Shown: positions 1 to 6,806, counted from the first letter of the stretch. The stretch is 16,514 nucleotides of DNA from Bordetella parapertussis (GCA_943331855.1 CALQNE010000043.1:1-16514); one strand, 5' to 3'. A program made the numbers and translations. Notes: generated from the sequence alone by a model not told the origin.

Positions 1-7
1 AACCCTC

Positions 8-23
8 AGGAGTCGTCAACATC
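8..23 (+). promoter_or_regulatory. infC Shine-Dalgarno and non-canonical AUC start codon
   Basis: AGGAG at 8-12 is a strong Shine-Dalgarno core. It lies eight bases before an ATC codon at 21-23, in frame with the IF3 reading frame. The residues after it ([10 protein letters not shown]) align with the normal IF3 N-terminus. The first canonical-type start in frame, GTG at 72, would remove 17 residues of the conserved N-terminal domain. In known bacteria infC starts with AUU or a similar rare codon, which IF3 itself discriminates against as autoregulation. That makes AUC the best reading here. The frame is open to the left edge, so an upstream start cannot be strictly excluded. Confidence 0.8.
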
Positions 24-566
24 GCAACAGAAAAACCCCATCGCATTAACGGTGACATCCGCGTTCCCGACGTGCGTTTACTAGGAATCGAAGGCGAGCA
101 GTTAGGTATTGTCAATACACTAGAAGCTGTTCGTATGGCTGAAGAAGCCGGTGTAGATCTTGTTGAAATCGCACCTAACGCCGAACCGCCCGTTTGCCGG
201 TTAATGGATTACGGCAAGTTTAAATACCAAGAACAAAAACGTTTAGCTGAAGCCCGCGCTAAACAAAAAATCATTCAAGTTAAAGAGGTCAAATTCAGAC
301 CTGCCACTGACGAGGGTGATTATCAAGTCAAGCTGCGCAATCTGAAACGCTTTCTTGAAGAAGGCGACAAAGCCAAAGTTACTTTACGCTTTCGCGGACG
401 CGAAATGGCGCATCAAGAACTCGGTATGCGCGTACTCGAACGTGTACGTGATGATTTGACGGACATGGCGTCTGTCGAAGCCATGCCAAAGCTTGAAGGC
501 CGTCAAATGGTGATGGTGTTATCGCCGCGTAAAAAAACGCCTGTAGGTAAAGCAGAAGCGGCCTAA
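21..566 (+). CDS. infC: Translation initiation factor IF-3
   Basis: IF3 binds the 30S subunit, keeps it apart from 50S and checks the start codon and initiator tRNA. With the ATC start the protein has 181 residues, close to the 180 of the E. coli protein. The N-terminal domain includes [13 protein letters not shown] and [24 protein letters not shown] lysine-rich linker (about residues 72-90) leads into VKEVKFRP and the C-terminal domain with [13 protein letters not shown], ending in the family's basic tail. thrS, the usual upstream partner, is not visible in the 20 bases available. The stop is only two bases before the gshB ATG, so the two are probably co-transcribed and translationally coupled. 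rpmI, the usual downstream partner, lies about 5.6 kb away. Rare-start autoregulation is inferred from family knowledge. Confidence 0.97.
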   Translation: MATEKPHRINGDIRVPDVRLLGIEGEQLGIVNTLEAVRMAEEAGVDLVEIAPNAEPPVCRLMDYGKFKYQEQKRLAEARAKQKIIQVKEVKFRPATDEGDYQVKLRNLKRFLEEGDKAKVTLRFRGREMAHQELGMRVLERVRDDLTDMASVEAMPKLEGRQMVMVLSPRKKTPVGKAEAA

Positions 567-568
567 CG

Positions 569-1564
569 ATGCGCGTACTGTTTGTCATTGATCCGTTACC
601 AGATTTAAAAGCTTACAAAGACAGCTCAGTGGCGATGATGCGAGCATTGGTTGCTCGTGGTCATTCACTGAGTGTTGTCTTGCAGGGTGGGCTTTTCATT
701 GAGGCTGGGCGCGTCTACGCGCACGCTACACCTATTTCACTGGTTCCAAATGCTGATCTGCATGCCCATTCCTGGTGGCATGAAGAGTCTGTCGCTCAAG
801 ATGTCGCCCTGAATGAGTTTGGTGCGGTACTCATGCGCAAAGATCCACCGTTTGACATGGAATATGTTTACGCGACCCATCTGCTTGAGTATGCCGAGGC
901 CCAAGGTGCTCGCGTGTTCAATAGCGGTGCGGCAATTCGTAATCATCCTGAAAAGCTCGCGATTACAGAGTTTGCAAAGTTCACAACGCCTACGCTTGTC
1001 ACACGCGATATGAACCGCCTAAAGGCGTTTCATATCGAGCACCATGATGTCATTGTCAAACCGCTTGATGGTATGGGTGGCACTGGCGTGTTTCGTTTAG
1101 CGCCGCAAGAGACTAATCTCAATGCGATTCTCGAAGCACTCACTCATGATGGCACGCGTACGATCATGGCGCAGCGCTATATCCCCGAGATTAAGCAAGG
1201 CGATAAACGCATTTTGCTTATTGGTGGTGAACCCGTGCCATTCTGCTTGGCTCGTATTCCCTTAGCGGGCGAGACACGCGGAAATCTGGCGGCTGGTGGG
1301 CGTGGTGTCGCGCAACCCTTGACTGAACGCGATTGGGCAATCGCGCGCGAGATTGCACCACAATTGGTCACGCGTGGTCTGTTGTTGGTTGGACTCGATG
1401 TCATCGGTGAGTATGTCACCGAAATAAATGTAACGAGCCCCACATGTTTTGTTGAAATTACCGAACAAACCGGGTTTGACGTTGCTGAATTCTTTGTACA
1501 GGCGCTTGAACGAGCGGTCTTGTCCGGTTCATCTGCTTCTCGCGCTGAGACGCAAAACGCTTAA
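569..1564 (+). CDS. gshB: Glutathione synthetase (ATP-grasp)
   Basis: GshB ligates glycine to gamma-glutamylcysteine using ATP, the second step of cytosolic glutathione synthesis. The 331-residue product is slightly longer than the E. coli enzyme (316); the extra length is mainly a Ser/Ala-rich C-terminal tail. Visible family blocks are the N-terminal VLFVIDPLPDLKAYKDSS, RKDPPFD (90-96), the ATP-grasp segment VKPLDGMGGTGVFR (163-176), ARIPLAGETRGNLAAGGRG (228-246) and the metal/ATP site TEINVTSPTC (284-293). The start follows the infC stop by two bases and has only a weak Shine-Dalgarno, which suggests coupling to infC. The PTS EIIA gene starts one base after its stop. gshA is not in the window. 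gshB beside a PTS EIIA-HPr-EI cluster is familiar in Betaproteobacteria, but its position behind infC is unusual. Confidence 0.97.
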   Translation: MRVLFVIDPLPDLKAYKDSSVAMMRALVARGHSLSVVLQGGLFIEAGRVYAHATPISLVPNADLHAHSWWHEESVAQDVALNEFGAVLMRKDPPFDMEYVYATHLLEYAEAQGARVFNSGAAIRNHPEKLAITEFAKFTTPTLVTRDMNRLKAFHIEHHDVIVKPLDGMGGTGVFRLAPQETNLNAILEALTHDGTRTIMAQRYIPEIKQGDKRILLIGGEPVPFCLARIPLAGETRGNLAAGGRGVAQPLTERDWAIAREIAPQLVTRGLLLVGLDVIGEYVTEINVTSPTCFVEITEQTGFDVAEFFVQALERAVLSGSSASRAETQNA

Positions 1565-1565
1565 G

Positions 1566-1961
1566 ATGATTACCATTTTTATTGTGGCACACGTGCCATT
1601 GGCCTCTGCTCTGGCGGCCTGCGCGCAGCACGTCTTAGGACGAGAGCCCGAGGTCGTGGTGGCTGATATCTTGCCAAACGAGTGTGCTTCAGATTGCGCG
1701 CCGAACCTTGCTCAGCAGATCATTGCCGCCGATCAGGGCGAAGGCGTCTTGGTCTTGACCGATCTGCCAGGTGCGACACCCTCAAATATTGCGGTTAAGG
1801 CTAGTCATTTAGCACAGGCTGCGGGTGTTCCGTGCTGCGTGCTGGGTGGAGTGAATGCATCAATGTTGCTGCGCGCCATCAATTATCGGCAGGCTAGTCT
1901 TGAGGATGTCGCAACAAGTGTCCTTGCGGGTGCCACGCATGCACTTTTACGAGTAGATTAA
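1566..1961 (+). CDS. PTS system EIIA component, mannose (Man) family, stand-alone
   Basis: A 131-residue single-domain EIIA of the mannose/PTS-EIIA-man family, which accepts phosphate from HPr on a histidine. The N-terminus MITIFIVAHVPLASALAACAQ carries the likely phospho-acceptor His9, equivalent to His10 of E. coli ManX. The segment GVLVLTDLPGATPSNIA matches the conserved core. The frame is open further upstream to 1449, but that extension lies inside gshB and has no family similarity; ATG 1566, one base after the gshB stop, gives the expected N-terminus. No EIIB, EIIC or EIID gene is present. Orphan proteins of this kind (called ptsM in some Burkholderiales) are thought to be regulatory phosphoryl acceptors, not sugar transporters. 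The role here is inferred from family and context. Confidence 0.9.
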   Translation: MITIFIVAHVPLASALAACAQHVLGREPEVVVADILPNECASDCAPNLAQQIIAADQGEGVLVLTDLPGATPSNIAVKASHLAQAAGVPCCVLGGVNASMLLRAINYRQASLEDVATSVLAGATHALLRVD

Positions 1962-1994
1962 AAAATCTGACACCATTTTAAATAGAACTCGCTT

Positions 1995-2264
1995 ATGTCA
2001 CAGTTAGAGATTATCGTTTCAAACAAGCTTGGTTTACATGCCCGTGCTGCAGCCAAATTAACGCAGCTTGCTGGACAGTTCAGTAGCGATGTTTTTATTT
2101 CAAAGGGCGCGCAGCGCGTCAATGCAAAAAGTATTATGGGGGTGATGATGCTTGCAGCTGGGATTGGCAGCACAGTCAAAATCGACGCCTCAGGCGGTGA
2201 CGCTGATCAGGCCCTTGTTGCAATTCAGGCGCTGTTTGATGATAAGTTCGGCGAAGGCCAATAA
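1995..2264 (+). CDS. ptsH: Phosphocarrier protein HPr
   Basis: HPr carries phosphate from enzyme I to EIIA proteins in the cytoplasm. The 89 residues are of normal length. The active-site motif GLHARAA contains His15, and the regulatory site KSIMGVMML contains Ser46, the residue phosphorylated by HPr kinase where that enzyme exists. No hprK gene is visible here. The gene lies 33 bases after the EIIA stop, and its ATG has no convincing Shine-Dalgarno, so translation may depend on coupling or an unstructured leader. ptsI follows about 30 bases later. Confidence 0.96.
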   Translation: MSQLEIIVSNKLGLHARAAAKLTQLAGQFSSDVFISKGAQRVNAKSIMGVMMLAAGIGSTVKIDASGGDADQALVAIQALFDDKFGEGQ

Positions 2265-2295
2265 CCTAACGCAGGCCACAGAGTTGGCCGGCCCG

Positions 2296-4011
2296 ATGAT
2301 GTGCCTATATGGGCAGGGGGTTGCTCGTGGTTATGCAATTGGTCGTGTTGTGGTGCTGGGGGCCACCGCGCTTGAGGTATCGCACTACCGAATTGGGGTA
2401 GAGCAGGTTCTATTAGAAAAAAAACGCCTCGCTGATGCACTCGCCACGACTCAATACGAAATAAATGAAATGGCTGAGGGTCTTCCTAGTGATGCCCCGC
2501 GAGAGTTAGCGGCGTTGCTCAACGTGCACGGTATGTTGCTTAGCGATCCGTTGTTGGCGGATCAGGCTCTCGCGCTCATTGAAGATAAACACTACAACGC
2601 TGAATGGGCTCTAACGACACAAGGGCAAATATTAGGCGAGCAATTTGCTGCGATCGAAGATGAATACCTACGCGAACGTGGTTCGGATGTTCGCCAGGTG
2701 ATAGAGCGCGTACTGCAAGTACTCTCGGGTTCGAAGCGTGGACTTGAGCTAGACCACTCTCAAGATACAGAAGACCACCTTATCGTCGTTGCACACGATA
2801 TTTCACCTGCAGATATGATTCGCTTGCGTGGCGCCCGGTTTGCAGGGTTTGCAACGGATTTAGGCGGCGCAACATCACATACTGCAATCGTGGCGCGTAG
2901 CTTGGGCGTGCCGGCTGTTGTCGCACTCGGACACATCCGGTCTCTTGTCTCTGACGGCGACATGGTCGTTGTTGATGGGGCGCATGGAACGGTACTGGTC
3001 AATCCATCGCGGCAGGCGCTAGAACAGTATCGACGTCTTCAACAAATTCACCAAGATGAACGCGCCGAACTCTCTTTGTTAAAAGATGTGCCCGCCGAGA
3101 CGCTGGACGGCATTCAGATTTCGCTAGAGGCCAATATCGAGTTGCCGGATGAGGCCGAGTTGGCATTAGCCAACGGTGCGAACGGTATCGGCTTGTTTCG
3201 AAGTGAGTTTCTATTTATCGGGCGCAGTGAGCTGCCGACCGAAGAAGAACAGTATCAAGCCTACCTAAGTGTCGTCATGACGATGCAACAACGACCCGTG
3301 ACGATTCGCACCTTGGATATTGGCGCGGATAAGGCGTTAGACGGTGAGGCAACGGTGGCGACCAATCCAGCCTTAGGATTGCGTGCGATTCGGTATTGCT
3401 TGGCGCATCCAGACCTGTTTGCAACACAATTGCGCGCAATTTTGCGAGCCTCGGCCCATGGCAACGTTCGGATCTTAATACCGATGGTGGCGCACATGCA
3501 CGAGGTGCTTGCAACACGTGCGGCGATTGCGTCAGCAAAACGTGAACTCGATGAGCGTGGCCAAGCCTACGACACAAATATTTTAATCGGCGCGATGGTA
3601 GAGGTCCCTGCCACGGCAATTGCGATTGAACCCTTTGCAGATGCGCTTGATTTTTTATCAATTGGAACGAACGATTTAATTCAATACACCTTGGCAATTG
3701 ATCGTGCAGATAATGAAGTGGCTGCGTTGTACGACCCCCTGCATCCTGCAGTACTGCGACTTATTGCAAATACGATTAATGCCGGTGTGCGTGTTGGCAA
3801 GCCCGTCTCCGTTTGTGGCGAAATGGCCGGAGATCCGCGCTTAACGCGTTTGTTATTAGGCTTGGGGTTAACGCAATTCTCGATGCATGCTCAACAGCTG
3901 CTTGATGTCAAACGCGAAATTCGTCAGGCGCATTCAAATGCGTTGCGACACAAAGTCGCGATTGCGTTGAACCGCGCACTCGAAATTGATCCGGCTACGC
4001 TGTATCACTGA
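2296..4011 (+). CDS. ptsI: PEP-protein phosphotransferase, PTS enzyme I
   Basis: Enzyme I autophosphorylates with phosphoenolpyruvate and passes the phosphate to HPr. From ATG 2296 the product has 571 residues (E. coli 575). The phosphohistidine loop GGATSHTAIVARSLGVPAVV places His at about residue 195. The PEP-binding C-terminal barrel shows GLFRSEFLF, RTLDIGADK (Arg about 338), FLSIGTNDLIQY and CGEMAG with the catalytic Cys at about 507. The frame runs open back into ptsH (an ATG at 2239 overlaps ptsH). The recognisable family N-terminus CLYGQGVARGYAIG begins right after the tandem ATGs at 2296 and 2299, so one of these is preferred, though neither has a strong ribosome site. There is no dedicated EIIBC in the window. 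The fused GAF domain of nitrogen-type PTS enzyme I is absent, so this is the carbohydrate-type enzyme. Confidence 0.96.
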   Translation: MMCLYGQGVARGYAIGRVVVLGATALEVSHYRIGVEQVLLEKKRLADALATTQYEINEMAEGLPSDAPRELAALLNVHGMLLSDPLLADQALALIEDKHYNAEWALTTQGQILGEQFAAIEDEYLRERGSDVRQVIERVLQVLSGSKRGLELDHSQDTEDHLIVVAHDISPADMIRLRGARFAGFATDLGGATSHTAIVARSLGVPAVVALGHIRSLVSDGDMVVVDGAHGTVLVNPSRQALEQYRRLQQIHQDERAELSLLKDVPAETLDGIQISLEANIELPDEAELALANGANGIGLFRSEFLFIGRSELPTEEEQYQAYLSVVMTMQQRPVTIRTLDIGADKALDGEATVATNPALGLRAIRYCLAHPDLFATQLRAILRASAHGNVRILIPMVAHMHEVLATRAAIASAKRELDERGQAYDTNILIGAMVEVPATAIAIEPFADALDFLSIGTNDLIQYTLAIDRADNEVAALYDPLHPAVLRLIANTINAGVRVGKPVSVCGEMAGDPRLTRLLLGLGLTQFSMHAQQLLDVKREIRQAHSNALRHKVAIALNRALEIDPATLYH

Positions 4012-4078
4012 AACAACGCATCACTTGCCGAGTCGAGAGTAAAATGGTTTGTCACGAGTCTTGATGAGCGAGAGCATA

Positions 4079-4339
4079 ATGATTGCAAAAAACGCCTGGT
4101 TTGAAGAATTTCAAAAAAATGTTTCCGAACTGATTGCACGCAGTCCGGCCGCCGAGATCGAGCGTAACGTGAAGGCGTTTATGGGTCAGGCTTTTAACAA
4201 AATGGATCTCGTCACGCGTGATGAGTTTGATATACAAGTGGATATGCTGAAACGCGTGCAAGAGCGTGCACAAACGCTCGAGTTGCAAATCCAACAACTT
4301 GAGCAACGCATCACGCTTCTAGAAAGCGGACACCCCTGA
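4079..4339 (+). CDS. ubiK: UbiK/YqiC-family ubiquinone biosynthesis accessory factor
   Basis: UbiK (membrane fusogenic BMFP family) associates with UbiJ in the soluble Ubi complex and is needed for efficient aerobic ubiquinone synthesis in enterobacteria. The 86-residue protein has the amphipathic N-terminal region typical of the family (WFEEFQKNVSELIARSPAAEIERNVKAF). A long predicted coiled coil follows (about residues 50-82: FDIQVDMLKRVQERAQTLELQ onward). ATG 4079 is preferred because GAGCGAGAG (4066-4074) provides a Shine-Dalgarno and the product starts with the family-like MIAKNAWFEEF. An in-frame ATG at 4064 and a TTG at 4049 are less likely. It sits 67 bases after ptsI and 120 bases before comM; the ubiK-comM pair is common in Betaproteobacteria. 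Confidence 0.88.
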   Translation: MIAKNAWFEEFQKNVSELIARSPAAEIERNVKAFMGQAFNKMDLVTRDEFDIQVDMLKRVQERAQTLELQIQQLEQRITLLESGHP

Positions 4340-4459
4340 AGCACTTGTATTCAAGTAGTTAGGTCAATGCGGCTGCGATTACTTCGAGGCGCGCAATATG
4401 ATCCCTCGGTAGGCAGAATACAGGCTTAGCGCCATACTCCAGATTTTTTAGAGAGTACG

Positions 4460-5995
4460 ATGGCCTTAGCAGTATTGATGAGTCGTTCGCTATACGGGAT
4501 GGACGCTCCACCGGTTCGGGTAGAAATCCATTTAAGTAATGGTCTCCCCAGTTTTACCGTAGTTGGTTTGGCGGATGCAGAAGTGCGTGAAAGTCGCGAA
4601 CGGGTCAGAGCAGCGATCTTAAGCAGTGGGTTTGAGTTTCCAGCAGGCCGCCTCACCGTCAACTTATCGCCTGCAGATTTGCCTAAAGAATCTGGACGTT
4701 TTGATCTACCGATTGCGCTAGGCGTCCTATTGGTGTCTGGGCAGATCGACATGCCTGAGCTCAAGCGCAGTGCAGATGCCAAGCCTTCAGAGGCCACGTT
4801 AGCGAAACTGGTGATCGCGGGCGAGCTGTCTTTAACGGGCAGGCTCTCGCCAATTAAAGGTGCGATTGCGATCGCGTTGGCCGTGGCGCGCAGCCAGCCT
4901 GAGATGAGCTTGCTTTTGCCATTGATTAACGCAAGACAAGTTGCGCGGGTACCCGGCTTGCGGGTCCTGGGCGCGGATAGTTTGATGGGGGTAGTACAGC
5001 ACCTCAATGGAAAGCAACGATTGATTTCGTCTGAGCCTTCGACCAATACGCTCGCGGTGACACCTGCACTGTGTTTATCCGATGTGCGCGGACAACTGAT
5101 GGCACGTCGCGCGCTTGAGGTTGCAGCTGCGGGTGGCCATAGTCTGATGTTTTCGGGCACACCTGGTGTTGGCAAGACCATGCTGGCCAAACGCTTAGGT
5201 GGCATTTTGCCGGCACTCACACAAGATGAATGCTTGGAGGTTGCCTCCGTTTCTGCGTTTGCCGGGGCTCCTGATGCGCCCTGGGGCCAGCGACCATTTC
5301 GAGCGCCTCACCACTCGGCCTCAATGGCTGCGATTATTGGGGGTGGAACAACGCCTCGGGCCGGAGAGGTCACGCTCGCGCATAAGGGTGTTCTTTTTTT
5401 GGATGAATTTCCTGAGTTTGAACGACGGGTGCGTGAAGCTTTACGTGAGCCACTTGAAAATCTTTCGGTCTCTATTGCGCGCGCTAAGCTTAAAGTCGAA
5501 TTTCCGGCAGATTTTCAGCTTATGGCTGCGATGAACCCGTGCCCATGCGGGTGGCATGGGCATCCTCAAGGTCGTTGTAAATGCCGACCTGAACAAATTG
5601 CAGGGTATCAAGATCGGATTTCTGGACCCGTCATGGATCGAATTGATCTGTTCGTGTCACTGACTTTAAACGACGAACACTGGCTAGAGCTCCCACCTGG
5701 GGAGCCCTCAGCTGCAGTACGCATACGGGTCGAGAAAGCGCGCGTCGCGCAGTTCAAACGGCAAAAAACAGTCAATGCAAGGCTCTCTGACCGTGACCTC
5801 GCTGAATGTTGCGCAATGACGTCCAATGCCTCAGATATGCTTAGCAGTGTTATCAAGCGGCATCATCTTTCCGCGAGGTCAATCCAGCGAATTCGCAGGG
5901 TTGCGCGCACCTGCGCCGACCTCGGTGCCTCAAATCAGATCGATGTCATGCATTTTGCCGAGGCATTTCAGTACCGACAGCAACTGACACAATAG
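4460..5995 (+). CDS. comM: ComM / YifB-family Mg-chelatase-like AAA+ ATPase
   Basis: ComM is a hexameric AAA+ helicase that promotes branch migration of incoming single-stranded DNA during natural transformation; the family is also widespread in bacteria not known to be competent. The 511-residue protein has the usual length. It carries the N-terminal Lon-like fold domain (about 20-180, with FTVVGLADAEVRESRERVRAA and NLSPADLPKESGRFDLP), Walker A GTPGVGKTMLAKRL (233-246), the RAPHHSASMAAIIGGG segment (281-296), Walker B VLFLDEFPEF (311-320) and a four-cysteine zinc-like element, NPCPCGW...GRCKC (359-375). The C-terminal region includes SARSIQRIRRVARTCADL. A Shine-Dalgarno AGAGAG precedes the ATG. 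A candidate -10, TATGAT at 4397-4402, lacks a good -35. The 120-base gap before it also holds a small inverted repeat (ACTTG/CAAGT, 4343-4356). Confidence 0.96.
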   Translation: MALAVLMSRSLYGMDAPPVRVEIHLSNGLPSFTVVGLADAEVRESRERVRAAILSSGFEFPAGRLTVNLSPADLPKESGRFDLPIALGVLLVSGQIDMPELKRSADAKPSEATLAKLVIAGELSLTGRLSPIKGAIAIALAVARSQPEMSLLLPLINARQVARVPGLRVLGADSLMGVVQHLNGKQRLISSEPSTNTLAVTPALCLSDVRGQLMARRALEVAAAGGHSLMFSGTPGVGKTMLAKRLGGILPALTQDECLEVASVSAFAGAPDAPWGQRPFRAPHHSASMAAIIGGGTTPRAGEVTLAHKGVLFLDEFPEFERRVREALREPLENLSVSIARAKLKVEFPADFQLMAAMNPCPCGWHGHPQGRCKCRPEQIAGYQDRISGPVMDRIDLFVSLTLNDEHWLELPPGEPSAAVRIRVEKARVAQFKRQKTVNARLSDRDLAECCAMTSNASDMLSSVIKRHHLSARSIQRIRRVARTCADLGASNQIDVMHFAEAFQYRQQLTQ

Positions 5996-6011
5996 GCTAA
6001 TCCATGATGGC

Positions 6012-6074
6012 ATCAAGGCTTTCGACCTTCGAGTGTGCAAAACCACAGAATTTGTCATATAATCAAAGGCTTTC
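6012..6074 (+). repeat. Imperfect direct repeat ATCAA(A)GGCTTTC, 51-bp period
   Basis: ATCAAGGCTTTC at 6012-6023 recurs as ATCAAAGGCTTTC at 6062-6074, with the GGCTTTC cores 51 bases apart. The two copies flank the candidate rpmI promoter: one lies near -50, the other over the predicted start of transcription. It could be an operator pair or chance. The downstream copy also resembles the IHF consensus (8 of 9 defined positions). Confidence 0.35.
6035..6070 (+). promoter_or_regulatory. Candidate sigma70 promoter for rpmI-rplT-pheST
   Basis: A perfect -10 hexamer TATAAT lies at 6058-6063, after the comM stop at 5995. The best -35 with 17-base spacing is GTGCAA (6035-6040), a poor match to TTGACA, and there is no extended -10. 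Predicted start of transcription is near 6070, giving a leader of about 150 bases before rpmI. The perfect -10 and the intergenic position support it; the weak -35 keeps confidence moderate. Confidence 0.5.
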
Positions 6075-6097
6075 CTGCAAAACCTGCAGAGAAACAA

Positions 6098-6157
6098 ATG
6101 TACGTGAAGTCAAAAAGTGGATCTTGGGTTAACAAGACTGGCGGTCGATTTGTCTAA
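6098..6157 (+). CDS. Possible 19-residue leader peptide upstream of rpmI
   Basis: An ATG-initiated ORF encodes MYVKSKSGSWVNKTGGRFV. It lies 34 bases downstream of the candidate TATAAT and ends 62 bases before rpmI. A purine-rich GAGAAA (6089-6094) at suitable spacing could serve as a ribosome site; it partly overlaps the 3' arm of a small hairpin (CTGCA 6075-6079 pairing with TGCAG 6085-6089). The peptide is basic (four Lys/Arg, no acidic residue). I recognise no family. It has only one Phe codon, so a classical phenylalanine attenuator is unlikely. An ORF this short may be chance; the position in the leader of a ribosomal-protein operon is the main reason to list it. Confidence 0.35.
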   Translation: MYVKSKSGSWVNKTGGRFV

Positions 6158-6163
6158 ATCAGC

Positions 6164-6202
6164 AAATTGAGCAACATGCCAGGCACCTACAGAGCACAAT
6201 TT
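6164..6202 (+). other. Stem-loop just upstream of the rpmI ribosome-binding site
   Basis: AAATTGAGC (6164-6172) pairs with GCACAATTT (6194-6202) except for one A-A mismatch, leaving a 21-base loop. The helix ends eight bases before the rpmI Shine-Dalgarno AGGA (6210-6213). L20 is known to repress rpmI-rplT translation through leader RNA structure in several bacteria, so this is a candidate control element, although the helix is AT-rich and weak. Confidence 0.3.
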
Positions 6203-6219
6203 AAGTAACAGGAACTGAA

Positions 6220-6417
6220 ATGCCTAAGATGAAAACCAAGAAAAGTGCTGCGAAGCGCTTTCAGGTTCGCGGCAGCGGATCGATCAAGCGGGGTCAAGCG
6301 TTCAAACGCCACATCCTGACCAAAAAAACCACTAAGACCAAGCGCCAGTTGCGCGGGTCGGCAGCGGTCGACAAATCAAACGTGGCTTCAGTTAAAGCCA
6401 TGATGCCATTCGCTTAG
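6220..6417 (+). CDS. rpmI: 50S ribosomal protein L35
   Basis: L35 is a small basic protein of the large ribosomal subunit. The 65-residue product has the standard length and begins [14 protein letters not shown], the family signature, followed by [19 protein letters not shown]. The ATG is preceded by AGGA (6210-6213). It lies 11 bases before rplT and is certainly co-transcribed with it. The usual upstream partner infC is missing; comM ends 224 bases upstream instead, and the gap carries a candidate promoter and leader elements. Confidence 0.98.
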   Translation: MPKMKTKKSAAKRFQVRGSGSIKRGQAFKRHILTKKTTKTKRQLRGSAAVDKSNVASVKAMMPFA

Positions 6418-6428
6418 GGAGATAAAAC

Positions 6429-6788
6429 ATGCCTCGCGTAAAACGTGGTGTAACGGCCCGAGCCCGTCACAAAAAAGTTATTGCTAAAGCTAAAGGTTAC
6501 CGTGGTCGCCGCGGTAATGTGTTCCGTATTGCCAAGCAAGCAGTTATGCGTGCTGGCCAATATGCCTATCGTGATCGTCGCAATAAAAAGCGTACATTTC
6601 GTGCGCTTTGGATTGCCCGTATCAATGCAGCAGTGCGTGAGCACGGTGTGACATACAGCGTGTTTATCGCTGGCCTGAAAAAAGCTTCAATCGAGCTTGA
6701 CCGCAAAGTCTTGGCCGACATGGCCGTTCATGACAAAGCTGGTTTCGCTGCCGTATTGAATCAGGCAAAAACAGCGTTGGCTGCTTAA
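6429..6788 (+). CDS. rplT: 50S ribosomal protein L20
   Basis: L20 is an early-assembly protein of the 50S subunit that binds 23S rRNA and, in several bacteria, represses its own operon by binding leader RNA. The 119 residues show the classic basic N-terminal extension ([20 protein letters not shown], then [19 protein letters not shown]) and the globular domain with [20 protein letters not shown] and [22 protein letters not shown] at 6417-6423 is a good ribosome site. A long hairpin separates it from pheS. Confidence 0.98.
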   Translation: MPRVKRGVTARARHKKVIAKAKGYRGRRGNVFRIAKQAVMRAGQYAYRDRRNKKRTFRALWIARINAAVREHGVTYSVFIAGLKKASIELDRKVLADMAVHDKAGFAAVLNQAKTALAA

Positions 6789-6806
6789 GCACTGACAAGT
6801 TGTATC

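Noticed and set aside
1..20. 3' end of thrS
   Set aside because: No frame in the first 20 bases gives a recognisable threonyl-tRNA synthetase C-terminus and stop; it is best read as the infC leader.
3275..3697. 140-codon open frame on the - strand
   Set aside because: It lies inside the ptsI C-terminal domain and has low-complexity shadow composition.
4343..4356. Inverted repeat ACTTG-TATT-CAAGT in the ubiK-comM gap
   Set aside because: A five-base stem without a T run is too weak to call a terminator or an operator.
4426..5220. 264-codon open frame on the - strand
   Set aside because: It is fully antisense to the comM N-terminal half, is rich in Arg/Ser/Pro as expected of a shadow frame, and resembles no family.
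6098..6219. Phenylalanine attenuator upstream of rpmI-rplT-pheST
   Set aside because: The short ORF has a single Phe codon, and no terminator or antiterminator pair with a T run follows it.
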